Of a stretch of DNA of 64,000 nucleotides, positions 9,234 to 19,398 are shown in pieces. Position 1 is the first letter of the stretch, and each line of letters starts with the position of its first letter. The notes below the pieces were generated by a model that was given only the letters and a program-made list of their open reading frames with translations, did not search any database and was not told where the DNA came from. Origin of the DNA: Synaphobranchus kaupii (lineage: Eukaryota > Chordata > Actinopteri > Anguilliformes > Synaphobranchidae). The stretch spans positions 3,869,332 through 3,933,331 of the forward strand of contig JAINUF010000027.1 in the NCBI GenBank assembly GCA_029718625.1, given 5' to 3'. Both the position numbers and the translations under genes were made by a program.

Positions 9234-9769
9234 CAGCCTGGTCTCACTCCCAAGTCGTCACATAGCGACGCTTGGGCAGCTCCTACGGCGTCATCCTTTA
9301 GACGCAGAAGGAGGCCTTTTGCGTCATTATTTGACGCACTCGTCTCGAATTTACGAATCCTACTATGGCGAAGGCTTTGCTCGTGATAACCGACTGCGAG
9401 CATGCCCGCTCAGTCTTCGCCGTGTGCGCGGAGATCTTTCTGATTTCGTGATTCCCGTACCCCATCCCCAACCCCTAAACATAACCTCACAGGAGTTCAT
9501 GTAACTCGGGCTCATGCCCGAACTGTTAAGATAGTGGGCGAGCCCGACCACAAGAGTTCACGTAACTCTCTACCAGATGAAGAAAAAATAAAAATAAAAA
9601 AGCATAATATCAAAGTGCCACAACCAAAGACAAATTATGTGGCCACAATCGTCAATATACGACGCAAAAGGCTGCGTCAATATACGACGCAAAAGGCTAC
9701 CTTTGGCGTCACATAGCGACGCTTGGGCAGAAGCGTCGCTATGTGACGAGTCCGCGTGAGACCACGTTG
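9234..9769 (+). mobile_element. MITE-like DNA transposon, 536 bp, unit 2
   Basis: The ends CAGCCTGGTCTCAC and GTGAGACCACGTTG are inverted repeats (12 of 14 match). They extend into CGTCACATAGCGACGCTTGGGCAG-type sequence at both ends, and the right end holds a second inverted copy. The element is flanked by a 7-bp direct repeat, TTTATAA (9227-9233 and 9770-9776), which occurs once in the uninterrupted foldback arm, so it is a target-site duplication. Eleven GACGC/GCGTC words sit in the first and last ~125 bp and none in the middle. The middle has no open frame of note. It is a non-autonomous element. The CA ends would allow a hAT or P-like relation, but the 7-bp duplication does not settle it. 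Confidence 0.85.
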
Positions 9770-9776
9770 TTTATAA

Positions 9777-10652
9777 ATATATGAAAAATATGCCTTCCAC
9801 CAAAGTCTACACGCCCCCTGCCACTCAGTTCCCCGCTCACTGGGATCCATGCACGCTGTGCTCAAGTACGGCGCAAACACATTCTTTACAGTCTAGGGGG
9901 AAGTCGTTTCCCCCAGCAAAAGCTCATCACAATATCCCCGGTTCCACTGGCTCCGTCGCACTGACCGGCTCTGCAGTACGCCACCGTACACACAACACAA
10001 CACATTCGCACAGAAATAAAAGCTAACCAAACTTAAACCAAACGAAAAGAAAATACACTGTCAAACATTTCGGGAGCTCAGAGGCAAGCCACCCTCTCTC
10101 GCTCACCCTCCGTCAATTCTCCCCTTTCACTCCAGGTGCGTTCCATTTATTCCCTCAGGAAACCCAGCCCCTTGCGTCCCCACTTCAATCAATCAATTCC
10201 CCCATGAGTACCAACCACTCATTCAATCATTCAATCCCGTTCCGCAATTATCCAATTTACTACTACAAAATCCACTCTCATTCCCTCCTCACTGAGGAAG
10301 ACCACAAAACATGTTACACACAATGTGCATGTGACACAGCCAGTGTGTGCATGTGATTGGTTGACGTGAGCAGGAGCAAACCAGGGTGCATTCACAAATG
10401 CAGAATCACACAGACAAATGCATTGTTGAAAATCAACAATGGGGTAGCTGCCAGCAGCTAGCACCACAGAGGGTGAGTCCCAATATTCCTCGCTCCTCAC
10501 CTCCACTCATCTCCTACCCGGAAGTATGCAAAAGTACAAGTAGTTGCACGTACAGCATAAAGTGTACCTGACATTGCGGTTTGCGTCATTTAATTAATAT
10601 GTAACCATTAATATGTAATCAGCAATATTAGATTAGGACACAAAGATCGGCT
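9777..10652 (+). repeat. Shortened tail of unit 2
   Basis: After the MITE and the end of the foldback arm, a single AAAGTCTACACGCCCCC remnant (about 9802) joins directly to TGCCACTCAGTTCC, which in unit 1 lies about 270 bp downstream of the minisatellite. The rest matches the unit 1 tail. No gene is recognised. Confidence 0.8.
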
Positions 10653-11828
10653 TCTGGGGCCGGAGGAGAGGAGGTGGTAGTGGAGGAAAGGAGGATGCAT
10701 TTTTGGAGTCTTGTGATGCACACAGTGCATGGTATTTTTTCAGAGTAAGAGTAGAAGACGTCTGGTCAGAAAAGTGTGAGATGTTAATGTGTAGGGAGCG
10801 GGCTGAGCTATAGCTAGCTATGTTCTGTGAGCTACCAGCCATTCTCAGATCTTGTTACCCTACGCAGAACCAGGGGTCAATTACACTACAAATAACTGTA
10901 CAGAACGTGATGTATACACACACTCACATTGCACTATAATATTTCAGGCAGAAAAAGGCATTGGTTATGTATTCATAGTCACACTGAGACTCAGATTTAC
11001 AACTGCAAGAGCTGACAGAGATGCTTCACACACTGAAGAAATAGAAATGTCGTACTAGACAAATGTGTAGCAGGCCTGTACATGTCCAGTAGAGTGGACA
11101 TGCTTCCCGCACTGTGAAAGCTAACACTACCACACCGGCGCCTAGATGGTATCCATCTCTCCTGGAAAAGGTGGCACTACAGATAACGTCACCATTTTGT
11201 GCCAAGCATGGCCATATTCTTTGATATGAATACTAGCTCTGACACCAAAAACTAGACACTCTGCTGCTATTGCTGATTCTGTTACTCAACTGGAGAAGGT
11301 CTGCAGCAAGATAAGTCCGTTTAAAAAAACTGGTCCGAGTCCTGTGGATGGACTCCGAGCTGACTCAGTATAATTTAATCAGCAGAGCTGGTAAGGAAAG
11401 ACAGCAGTAGATATAGTCTATGGCCCACATTTACTGACTGCATCTGCATAGATCTTGTTCTCTTGCTCTAGTTTCAATGAGATACAATTCCTGTCAGAGA
11501 CATGCTCTCTCTCAAACTCAAAACAGATCTTATAGAGTCATATGACACGATGCTGCACTACCGAACAGATCACCTGCTGAAAAGACCACACAGAGAATGC
11601 TACACAGCAATTTATAATAATCCCAGTAATTGCAGCTGCAAAGCTAATAGCCAGCAGTTTGCTTGTTTATTAGGGGACGTAGCTGCTGGTACCCTATTGT
11701 TTTTGTTCAGATTCTTTTTTTTTCTTTTTTTCTCCCCTTTCACCTAAAATTCCCATGAGCTGGTTTGGCCTAGAATCACCAAACTTGGCAGGCTTGTTGA
11801 GATTGCCAAACTCTTGTATCCTCTATAT

Positions 11829-12130
11829 CAGTGGTTCCCAACCCTGGTCCTGGAGTACCCCTGTGTATGCTGGTTTTCGTTCCAACCACAATTGCAATAC
11901 CAGAATTTTAACAAGCTGTTATTTTTTCTTAATTAGGTGTTTTTATTGTATAGAGAGAACACTTTAAAATCTTTACTCTCTTAAGCCACGTTATGTTAGC
12001 AATAGCTATGCATGCCATGAAGAAGAAAAAAAACCCATGTTCATTATGCTCATTGTGTTATATTGCAAACAATTACAAAGAAGAAGTAACAACTCAGGTG
12101 ATTAGGCTCAATTAGGTAATTGAACGCAAG
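11829..12130 (+). mobile_element. Repeat with hAT-like terminus, unit 3
   Basis: It begins with CAGTGGTTCCCAACCC as in unit 1. The right limit is undefined. Confidence 0.55.
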
Positions 12131-12303
12131 TTAAATTTTTTCCTTAACACAATGCAGGTTTGGCTCGTTATCATTTGCTTTGTCTTTGAATTTCTTCATT
12201 ATTTACCAAACGGTTAGTTTTATTGGCCATGTGGCCACAATTTCACCAATTATGAGCCTAGGACGGCACAGATTTCAGAGGTTTTGGGTCATGGATCCAC
12301 CCA

Positions 12304-12378
12304 GGGCAGATTCCAGACGGTCTTAAGGCTTGTTGCAGCTGCTGGTCGCACTCTGAGGCCTTAAGACTTGTATCTGCC
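12304..12378 (+). other. Conserved stem-loop, unit 3
   Basis: The arms GTCTTAAGGC and GCCTTAAGAC are intact. The loop begins TTGTTGCAGCTG (class B). Confidence 0.6.
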
Positions 12379-12557
12379 GTAAATTCTCGACACCTGTAAC
12401 GGGCCTAGTTCTTGACATGGATTCTGATACTACAATTCACAAGTGTTGAGATATGAACCAGGCCAAAGTCGTGACAACGAGGCCCTGGGACCTGAGTCTG
12501 AGACATAAAAATATACATACCACTGCACCTGGGACACCGGCACACTTCAGAACGTAC

Positions 12558-12857
12558 GCACTGGGTTTGCACACAGATAAACCGGGGCCACAATTGCTGC
12601 AGAAAAGCTGGAGTGAAAAAGAGAGGTTGAAACATGTTTAAAATCACCAATATCTGTTAGCATAAATTATGCGGGAAAACACATGAGAAGCTGTGACTTG
12701 GATTATTATTTCTTCATATATTTATAAATATAAACAGTGAAAATGGTGATGGTTAAATCCCCCCATGAAGTTTAATTAGAGTTTGAAGTTGGCCATCTCA
12801 TATCCTTGTATATAACAGTACTACCACATTTTGACCACAAGATGGAGCCATTTTAAC
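12558..12857 (+). repeat. Left 300-bp flank of array 2
   Basis: This is a class B copy of the flanking segment, ending in CATTTTAAC at the first monomer. The CTCF-like core is altered here to CCACAAGATGGAGCC (12835-12849). The foldback half starts at about 12714. Confidence 0.9.
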
Positions 12858-15194
12858 GGGTTGGGGTCCGCACGCACTTTTGGGTTGGGGTCCGCACGCA
12901 CTTTTGGGTTGGGGTCCGCACGCACTTTTGGGTTGGGGTCCGCACGCACTTTTGGGTTGGGGTCCGCACGCACTTTTGGGTTGGGGTCCGCACGCACTTT
13001 TGGGTTGGGGTCCGCACGCACTTTTGGGTTGGGGTCCGCACGCACTTTTGGGTTGGGGTCCGCACGCACTTTTGGGTTGGGGTCCGCACGCACTTTTGGG
13101 TTGGGGTCCGCACGCACTTTTGGGTTGGGGTCCGCACGCACTTTTGGGTTGGGGTCCGCACGCACTTTTGGGTTGGGGTCCGCACGCACTTTTGGGTTGG
13201 GGTCCGCACGCACTTTTGGGTTGGGGTCCGCACGCACTTTTGGGTTGGGGTCCGCACGCACTTTTGGGTTGGGGTCCGCACGCACTTGTCCGCACGCACT
13301 TTTGGGTTGGGGTCCGCACGCACTTTTGGGTTGGGGTCCGCACGCACTTTTGGGTTGGGGTCCGCACGCACTTTTGGGTTGGGGTCCGCACGCACTTTTG
13401 GGTTGGGGTCCGCACGCACTTTTGGGTTGGGGTCCGCACGCACTTTTGGGTTGGGGTCCGCACGCACTTTTGGGTTGGGGTCCGCACGCACTTTTGGGTT
13501 GGGGTCCGCACGCACTTTTGGGTTGGGGTCCGCACGCACTTTTGGGTTGGGGTCCGCACGCACTTTTGGGTTGGGGTCCGCACGCACTTTTGGGTTGGGG
13601 TCCGCACGCACTTTTGGGTTGGGGTCCGCACGCACTTTTGGGTTGGGGTCCGCACGCACTTTTGGGTTGGGGTCCGCACGCACTTTTGGGTTGGGGTCCG
13701 CACGCACTTTTGGGTTGGGGTCCGCACGCACTTTTGGGTTGGGGTCCGCACGCACTTTTGGGTTGGGGTCCGCACGCACTTTTGGGTTGGGGTCCGCACG
13801 CACTTTTGGGTTGGGGTCCGCACGCACTTTTGGGTTGGGTCCGCACGCACTTTTGGGTTGGGGTCCGCACGCACTTTTGGGTTGGGGTCCGCACGCACTT
13901 TTGGGTTGGGGTCCGCACGCACTTTTGGGTTGGGGTCCGCACGCACTTTTGGGTTGGGGTCCGCACGCACTTTTGGGTTGGGGTCCGCACGCACTTTTGG
14001 GTTGGGGTCCGCACGCACTTTTGGGTTGGGGTCCGCACGCACTTTTGGGTTGGGGTCCGCACGCACTTTTGGGTTGGGGTCCGCACGCACTTTTGGGTTG
14101 GGGTCCGCACGCACTTTTGGGTTGGGGTCCGCACGCACTTTTGGGTTGGGGTCCGCACGCACTTTTGGGTTGGGGTCCGCAGGCACTTTTGGGTTGGGGT
14201 CCGCACGCACTTTTGGGTTGGGGTCCGCACGCACTTTTGGGTTGGGGTCCGCACGCACTTTTGGGTTGGGGTCCGCACGCACTTTTGGGTTGGGGTCCGC
14301 ACGCACTTTTGGGTTGGGGTCCGCACGCACTTTTGGGTTGGGGTCCGCACGCACTTTTGGGTTGGGGTCCGCACGCACTTTTGGGTTGGGGTCCGCACGC
14401 ACTTTTGGGTTGGGGTCCGCACGCACTTTTGGGTTGGGGTCCGCACGCACTTTTGGGTTGGGGTCCGCACGCACTTTTGGGTTGGGGTCCGCACGCACTT
14501 TTGGGTTGGGGTCCGCACGCACTTTTGGGTTGGGGTCCGCACGCACTTTTGGGTTGGGGTCCGCACGCACTTTTGGGTTGGGGTCCGCACGCACTTTTGG
14601 GTTGGGGTCCGCACGCACTTTTGGGTTGGGGTCCGCACGCACTTTTGGGTTGGGGTCCGCACGCACTTTGGGGTTGGGGTCCGCACGCACTTTGGGGTTG
14701 GGGTCCGCACGCACTTTTGGGTTGGGGTCCGCACGCACTTTTGGGTTGGGGTCCGCACGCACTTTTGGGTTGGGGTCCGCACGCACTTTTGGGTTGGGGT
14801 CCGCACGCACTTTTGGGTTGGGGTCCGCACGCACTTTTGGGTTGGGGTCCGCACGCACTTTTGGGTTGGGGTCCGCACGCACTTTTGGGTTGGGGTTCGC
14901 ACGCACTTTTGGGTTGGGGTCCGCACGCACTTTTGGGTTGGGGTCCGCACGCACTTTTGGGTTGGGGTCCGCACGCACTTTTGGGTTGGGGTTCGCACGC
15001 ACTTTTGGGTTGGGGTTCGCACGCACTTTTGGGTTGGGGTTCGCACGCACTTTTGGGTTGGGGTCCGCACGCACTTTTGGGTTGGGGTCCGCACGCACTT
15101 TTGGGTTGGGGTTCGCACTTTTGGGTTGGGGTTCGCACTTTTGGGTTGGGGTTCGCACTTTTGGGTTGGGGTTCGCACTTTTGGGTTGGGGTTC
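12858..15194 (+). repeat. 24-bp satellite array 2
   Basis: About 97 monomers of the same 24-bp repeat, all of the GGG form. One monomer is truncated at about 13288 (CACTTGTCCGCACG) and one has lost a G at about 13840. Single substitutions occur at 14182 (C to G) and in two adjacent monomers near 14668-14692 (TTTGGGG). Towards the right edge GGGGTTCGC variants accumulate (14896, 14992-15040), and the last four or five copies (15107-15194) are of the 20-bp type. Long open frames here are by-products of the repeat. Confidence 0.98.
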
Positions 15195-15503
15195 GCACTG
15201 GGTTTGCACACAGATAAATCGGGGCCACAATTGCTTGCGGGGCTGCAGAAAAGCTGGAGTGAAAAAGAGAGGTTGAAACATGTTTAAAATCATCAATATC
15301 TGTTAGCATAAATTATGCGGGAAAACACATGAGAAGCTGTGACTTGGATTATTATTTCTTCATATATTTATAAATATGCACAGTGAAAATGGTGATGGTT
15401 AAATCCCCCCATGAAGTTTAATTAGAGTTTGAAGTTGGCCATCTCATATCCTTGTATATAACAGTACTACCACATTTTGACCACAAGATGGTGCCATTTT
15501 AAC
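15195..15503 (+). repeat. Right 309-bp flank of array 2
   Basis: This is the duplicate of 12558-12857 in its class A form (CTTGCGGGGCTGCAG, TATGCACAGTG). It shares AAATCATCAATATC and AGATAAATCGG with the right flank of array 1, so the two junctions descend from one event. Confidence 0.88.
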
Positions 15504-15765
15504 AGATAGTTGAATTAGCACCATCTTGTGGTCAAAATGTGGTAGTACTATGTGAAATACAAGGATATGAGATGTATATCACATATAGCACTACCACATT
15601 TTGACCACTAGATGGTGCCATTTCAACTATGTTAAAATGGCACCATCTTGTGGTCAAAACGTGGTAGTACTGTTATATACAAGGCTATGAGATGGCCAAC
15701 TTCAAACTCTAATTAAACTTCATGGGGGGATTTAACGTCACCATTTTCACTGTGCATATTTATAA
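15359..15765 (+). repeat. Complete foldback element, unit 3
   Basis: The sequence and layout match the unit 2 copy, with both arms and four CCAC(A/T)AGATGG cores. The right arm is interrupted by the MITE at the same TTTATAA. Confidence 0.85.
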
Positions 15766-16301
15766 CAGCCTGGTCTCACTCCCAAGTCGTCACATAGCGA
15801 CGCTTGGGCAGCTCCTACGGCGTCATCCTTTAGACGCAGAAGGAGGCCTTTTGCGTCATTATTTGACGCACTCGTCTCGAATTTACGAATCCTACTATGG
15901 CGAAGGCTTTGCTCGTGATAACCGACTGCGAGCATGCCCGCTCAGTCTTCGCCGTGTGCGCGGAGATCTTTCTGATTTCGTGATTCCCGTACCCCATCCC
16001 CAACCCCTAAACATAACCTCACAGGAGTTCATGTAACTCGGGCTCATGCCCGAACTGTTAAGATAGTGGGCGAGCCCGACCACAAGAGTTCACGTAACTC
16101 TCTACCAGATGAAGAAAAAATAAAAATAAAAAAGCATAATATCAAAGTGCCACAACCAAAGACAAATTATGTGGCCACAATCGTCAATATACGACGCAAA
16201 AGGCTGCGTCAATATACGACGCAAAAGGCTACCTTTGGCGTCACATAGCGACGCTTGGGCAGAAGCGTCGCTATGTGACGAGTCCGCGTGAGACCACGTT
16301 G
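15766..16301 (+). mobile_element. MITE-like DNA transposon, 536 bp, unit 3
   Basis: It has the same ends, length, target-site duplication (TTTATAA) and insertion point as the unit 2 copy. One insertion was therefore copied along with the unit rather than transposing twice. Confidence 0.85.
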
Positions 16302-16308
16302 TTTATAA

Positions 16309-17191
16309 ATATATGAAAAATATGCCTTCCACCAAAGTCTACACGCCCCCTGCCACTCAGTTCCCCGCTCACACCGGTCTGGGATCCATGCACGCTGTGC
16401 TCAAGTACGGCGCAAACACATTCTTTACAGTCTAGGGGGAAGTCGTTTCCCCCAGCAAAAGCTCATCACAATATCCCCGGTTCCACTGGCTCCGTCGCAC
16501 TGACCGGCTCTGCAGTACGCCACCGTACACACAACACAACACATTCGCACAGAAATAAAAGCTAACCAAACTTAAACCAAACGAAAAGAAAATACACTGT
16601 CAAACATTTCGGGAGCTCAGAGGCAAGCCACCCTCTCTCGCTCACCCTCCGTCAATTCTCCCCTTTCACTCCAGGTGCGTTCCATTTATTCCCTCAGGAA
16701 ACCCAGCCCCTTGCGTCCCCACTTCAATCAATCAATTCCCCCATGAGTACCAACCACTCATTCAATCATTCAATCCCGTTCCGCAATTATCCAATTTACT
16801 ACTACAAAATCCACTCTCATTCCCTCCTCACTGAGGAAGACCACAAAACATGTTACACACAATGTGCATGTGACACAGCCAGTGTGTGCATGTGATTGGT
16901 TGACGTGAGCAGGAGCAAACCAGGGTGCATTCACAAATGCAGAATCACACAGACAAATGCATTGTTGAAAATCAACAATGGGGTAGCTGCCAGCAGCTAG
17001 CACCACAGAGGGTGAGTCCCAATATTCCTCGCTCCTCACCTCCACTCATCTCCTACCCGGAAGTATGCAAAAGTACAAGTAGTTGCACGTACAGCATAAA
17101 GTGTACCTGACATTGCGGTTTGCGTCATTTAATTAATATGTAACCATTAATATGTAATCAGCAATATTAGATTAGGACACAAAGATCGGCT
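16309..17191 (+). repeat. Shortened tail of unit 3
   Basis: It carries the same minisatellite remnant and deletion as unit 2, but keeps the ACCGGTC stretch that unit 2 has lost at about 9840. No gene is recognised. Confidence 0.8.
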
Positions 17192-18367
17192 TCTGGGGCC
17201 GGAGGAGAGGAGGTGGTAGTGGAGGAAAGGAGGATGCATTTTTGGAGTCTTGTGATGCACACAGTGCATGGTATTTTTTCAGAGTAAGAGTAGAAGACGT
17301 CTGGTCAGAAAAGTGTGAGATGTTAATGTGTAGGGAGCGGGCTGAGCTATAGCTAGCTATGTTCTGTGAGCTACCAGCCATTCTCAGATCTTGTTACCCT
17401 ACGCAGAACCAGGGGTCAATTACACTACAAATAACTGTACAGAACGTGATGTATACACACACTCACATTGCACTATAATATTTCAGGCAGAAAAAGGCAT
17501 TGGTTATGTATTCATAGTCACACTGAGACTCAGATTTACAACTGCAAGAGCTGACAGAGATGCTTCACACACTGAAGAAATAGAAATGTCGTACTAGACA
17601 AATGTGTAGCAGGCCTGTACATGTCCAGTAGAGTGGACATGCCTCCCGCACTGTGAAAGCTAACACTACCACACCGGCGCCTAGATGGTATCCGTCTCTC
17701 CTGGAAAAGGTGGCACGACAGATAACGTCACCATTTTGTGCCAAGCATGGCCATATTCTTTGATATGAATACTAGCTCTGACACCAAAAACTAGACACTC
17801 TGCTGCTATTGCTGATTCTGTTACTCAACTGGAGAAGGTCTGCAGCAAGATAAGTCCGTTTAAAACCACTGGTCCGAGTCCTGTGGATGGACTCCGAGCT
17901 GACTCAGTATAATTTAATCAGCAGAGCTGGTAAGGAAAGACAGCAGTAGATATAGTCTATGGCCCACATTTACTGACTGCATCTGCATAGATCTTGTTCT
18001 CTTGCTCTAGTTTCAATGAGAGACAATTCCTGTCAGAGACATGCTCTCTCTCAAACTCAAACCAGATCTTATAGAGTCATATGACACGATGCTGCACTAC
18101 CGAACAGATCACCTGCTGAAAAGACCACACAGAGAATGCTACACAGCAATTTATAATAATCCCAGTAATTGCAGCTGCAAAGCTAATAGCCAGCAGTTTG
18201 CTTGTTTATTAGGGGACGTAGCTGCTGGTACCCTATTGTTTTTGTTCAGATTCTTTTTTTTTCTTTTTTTCTCCCCTTTCACCTAAAATTCCCATGAGCT
18301 GGTTTGGCCTAGAATCACCAAACTTGGCAGGCTTGTTGAGATTGCCAAACTCTTGTATCCTCTATAT

Positions 18368-18670
18368 CAGTGGTTCCCAACCCTGGTCCTGGAGTACCCC
18401 TGTGTATGCTGGTTTTCGTTCCAACCACAATTGCAATACCAGAATTTTAACAAGCTGTTATTTTTTCTTAATTAGGTGTTTTTATTGTATAGAGAGAACA
18501 CTTTAAAATCTTTACTCTCTTAAGCCACGTTATGTTAGCAATAGCTATGCATGCCATGAAGAAGAAAAAAAACCCATGTTCATTATGCTCATTGTGTTAT
18601 ATTGCAAACAATTACAAAGAAGAAGTAACAACTCAGGTGATTAGGCTCCTAATTAGGTAATTGAACGCAA
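18368..18670 (+). mobile_element. Repeat with hAT-like terminus, unit 4
   Basis: It has the CAGTGGTTCCCAACCC start, with the class B AAACTCTTG just upstream. The right limit is undefined. Confidence 0.55.
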
Positions 18671-18844
18671 GTTAAATTTTTTCCTTAACACAATGCAGGT
18701 TTGGCTCGTTATCATTTGCTTTGTCTTTGAATTTCTTCATTATTTACCAAACGGTTAGTTTTATTGGCCATGTGGCCACAATTTCACCAATTATGAGCCT
18801 AGGACGGCACAGATTTCAGAGGTTTTGGGTCATGGATCCACCCA

Positions 18845-18919
18845 GGGCAGATTCCAGACGGTCTTAAGGCTTGTTGCAGCTGCTGGTCGCACTCTGAGGC
18901 CTTAAGACTTGTATCTGCC
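18845..18919 (+). other. Conserved stem-loop, unit 4
   Basis: The arms are intact and the loop has the class B TTGTTGCAGCTG. Confidence 0.6.
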
Positions 18920-19098
18920 GTAAATTCTCGACACCTGTAACGGGCCTAGTTCTTGACATGGATTCTGATACTACAATTCACAAGTGTTGAGATATGAACC
19001 AGGCCAAAGTCGTGACAACGAGGCCCTGGGACCTGAGTCTGAGACATAAAAATATACATACCACTGCACCTGGGACACCGGCACACTTCAGAACGTAC

Positions 19099-19398
19099 GC
19101 ACTGGGTTTGCACACAGATAAACCGGGGCCACAATTGCTGCAGAAAAGCTGGAGTGAAAAAGAGAGGTTGAAACATGTTTAAAATCACCAATATCTGTTA
19201 GCATAAATTATGCGGGAAAACACATGAGAAGCTGTGACTTGGATTATTATTTCTTCATATATTTATAAATATAAACAGTGAAAATGGTGATGGTTAAATC
19301 CCCCCATGAAGTTTAATTAGAGTTTGAAGTTGGCCATCTCATATCCTTGTATATAACAGTACTACCACATTTTGACCACAAGATGGTGCCATTTTAAC
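19099..19398 (+). repeat. Left 300-bp flank of array 3
   Basis: This is a class B flank identical in layout to 5551-5850. It includes the foldback half from about 19255 and ends in CATTTTAAC at the first monomer. The partner on the far side of the array is not in the window because the contig ends at the gap. Confidence 0.88.

Larger units (their letters stand above)
3644..10652 (+). repeat. Macrosatellite unit 2 (class B, with 2.8-kb array and MITE)
   Basis: This 7009-bp copy equals the 3.64-kb unit plus a 2.8-kb 24-bp satellite block, a duplicated flank of about 300 bp and a 536-bp MITE. It lacks the minisatellite, the CA repeat and about 270 bp of following sequence. Class B markers are AAAAAAACTGG (about 4315), GATACAATTCC, CACTACAG, AGAATGCT (about 4590), a shorter T-rich tract and ATAAACAGTG. 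The sequence 3644-4819 holds no gene I can support. The tail also has a private deletion of about 7 bp (at about 9840, GCTCACTGGG instead of GCTCACACCGGTCTGGG). Confidence 0.93.
10653..17191 (+). repeat. Macrosatellite unit 3 (class B, with 2.3-kb array and MITE)
   Basis: This 6539-bp copy has the same architecture as unit 2. Class B markers are present throughout. Private differences include loss of two bases in GGCTCAATTAGG (about 12110), GAATTTCTTC (shared with unit 4) and TGCTTCCCGC (about 11101). The stretch before the hAT-like repeat (10653-11828) contains nothing I can call a gene. Confidence 0.93.
17192..19398 (+). repeat. Macrosatellite unit 4, front part (class A to B chimera)
   Basis: The first ~870 bp carry class A markers: CACGACAG (about 17715), AACCACTGG, GAGACAATTCC and AAACCAGATC with C at 18062. 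From 18137 (AGAATGCT) on it carries class B markers: the short T-rich tract, AAACTCTTG, GGCTCGTT, TTGTTGCAGCTG and ATAAACAGTG. The switch lies between 18063 and 18136. The copy runs into array 3. No gene is recognised. Confidence 0.9.
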
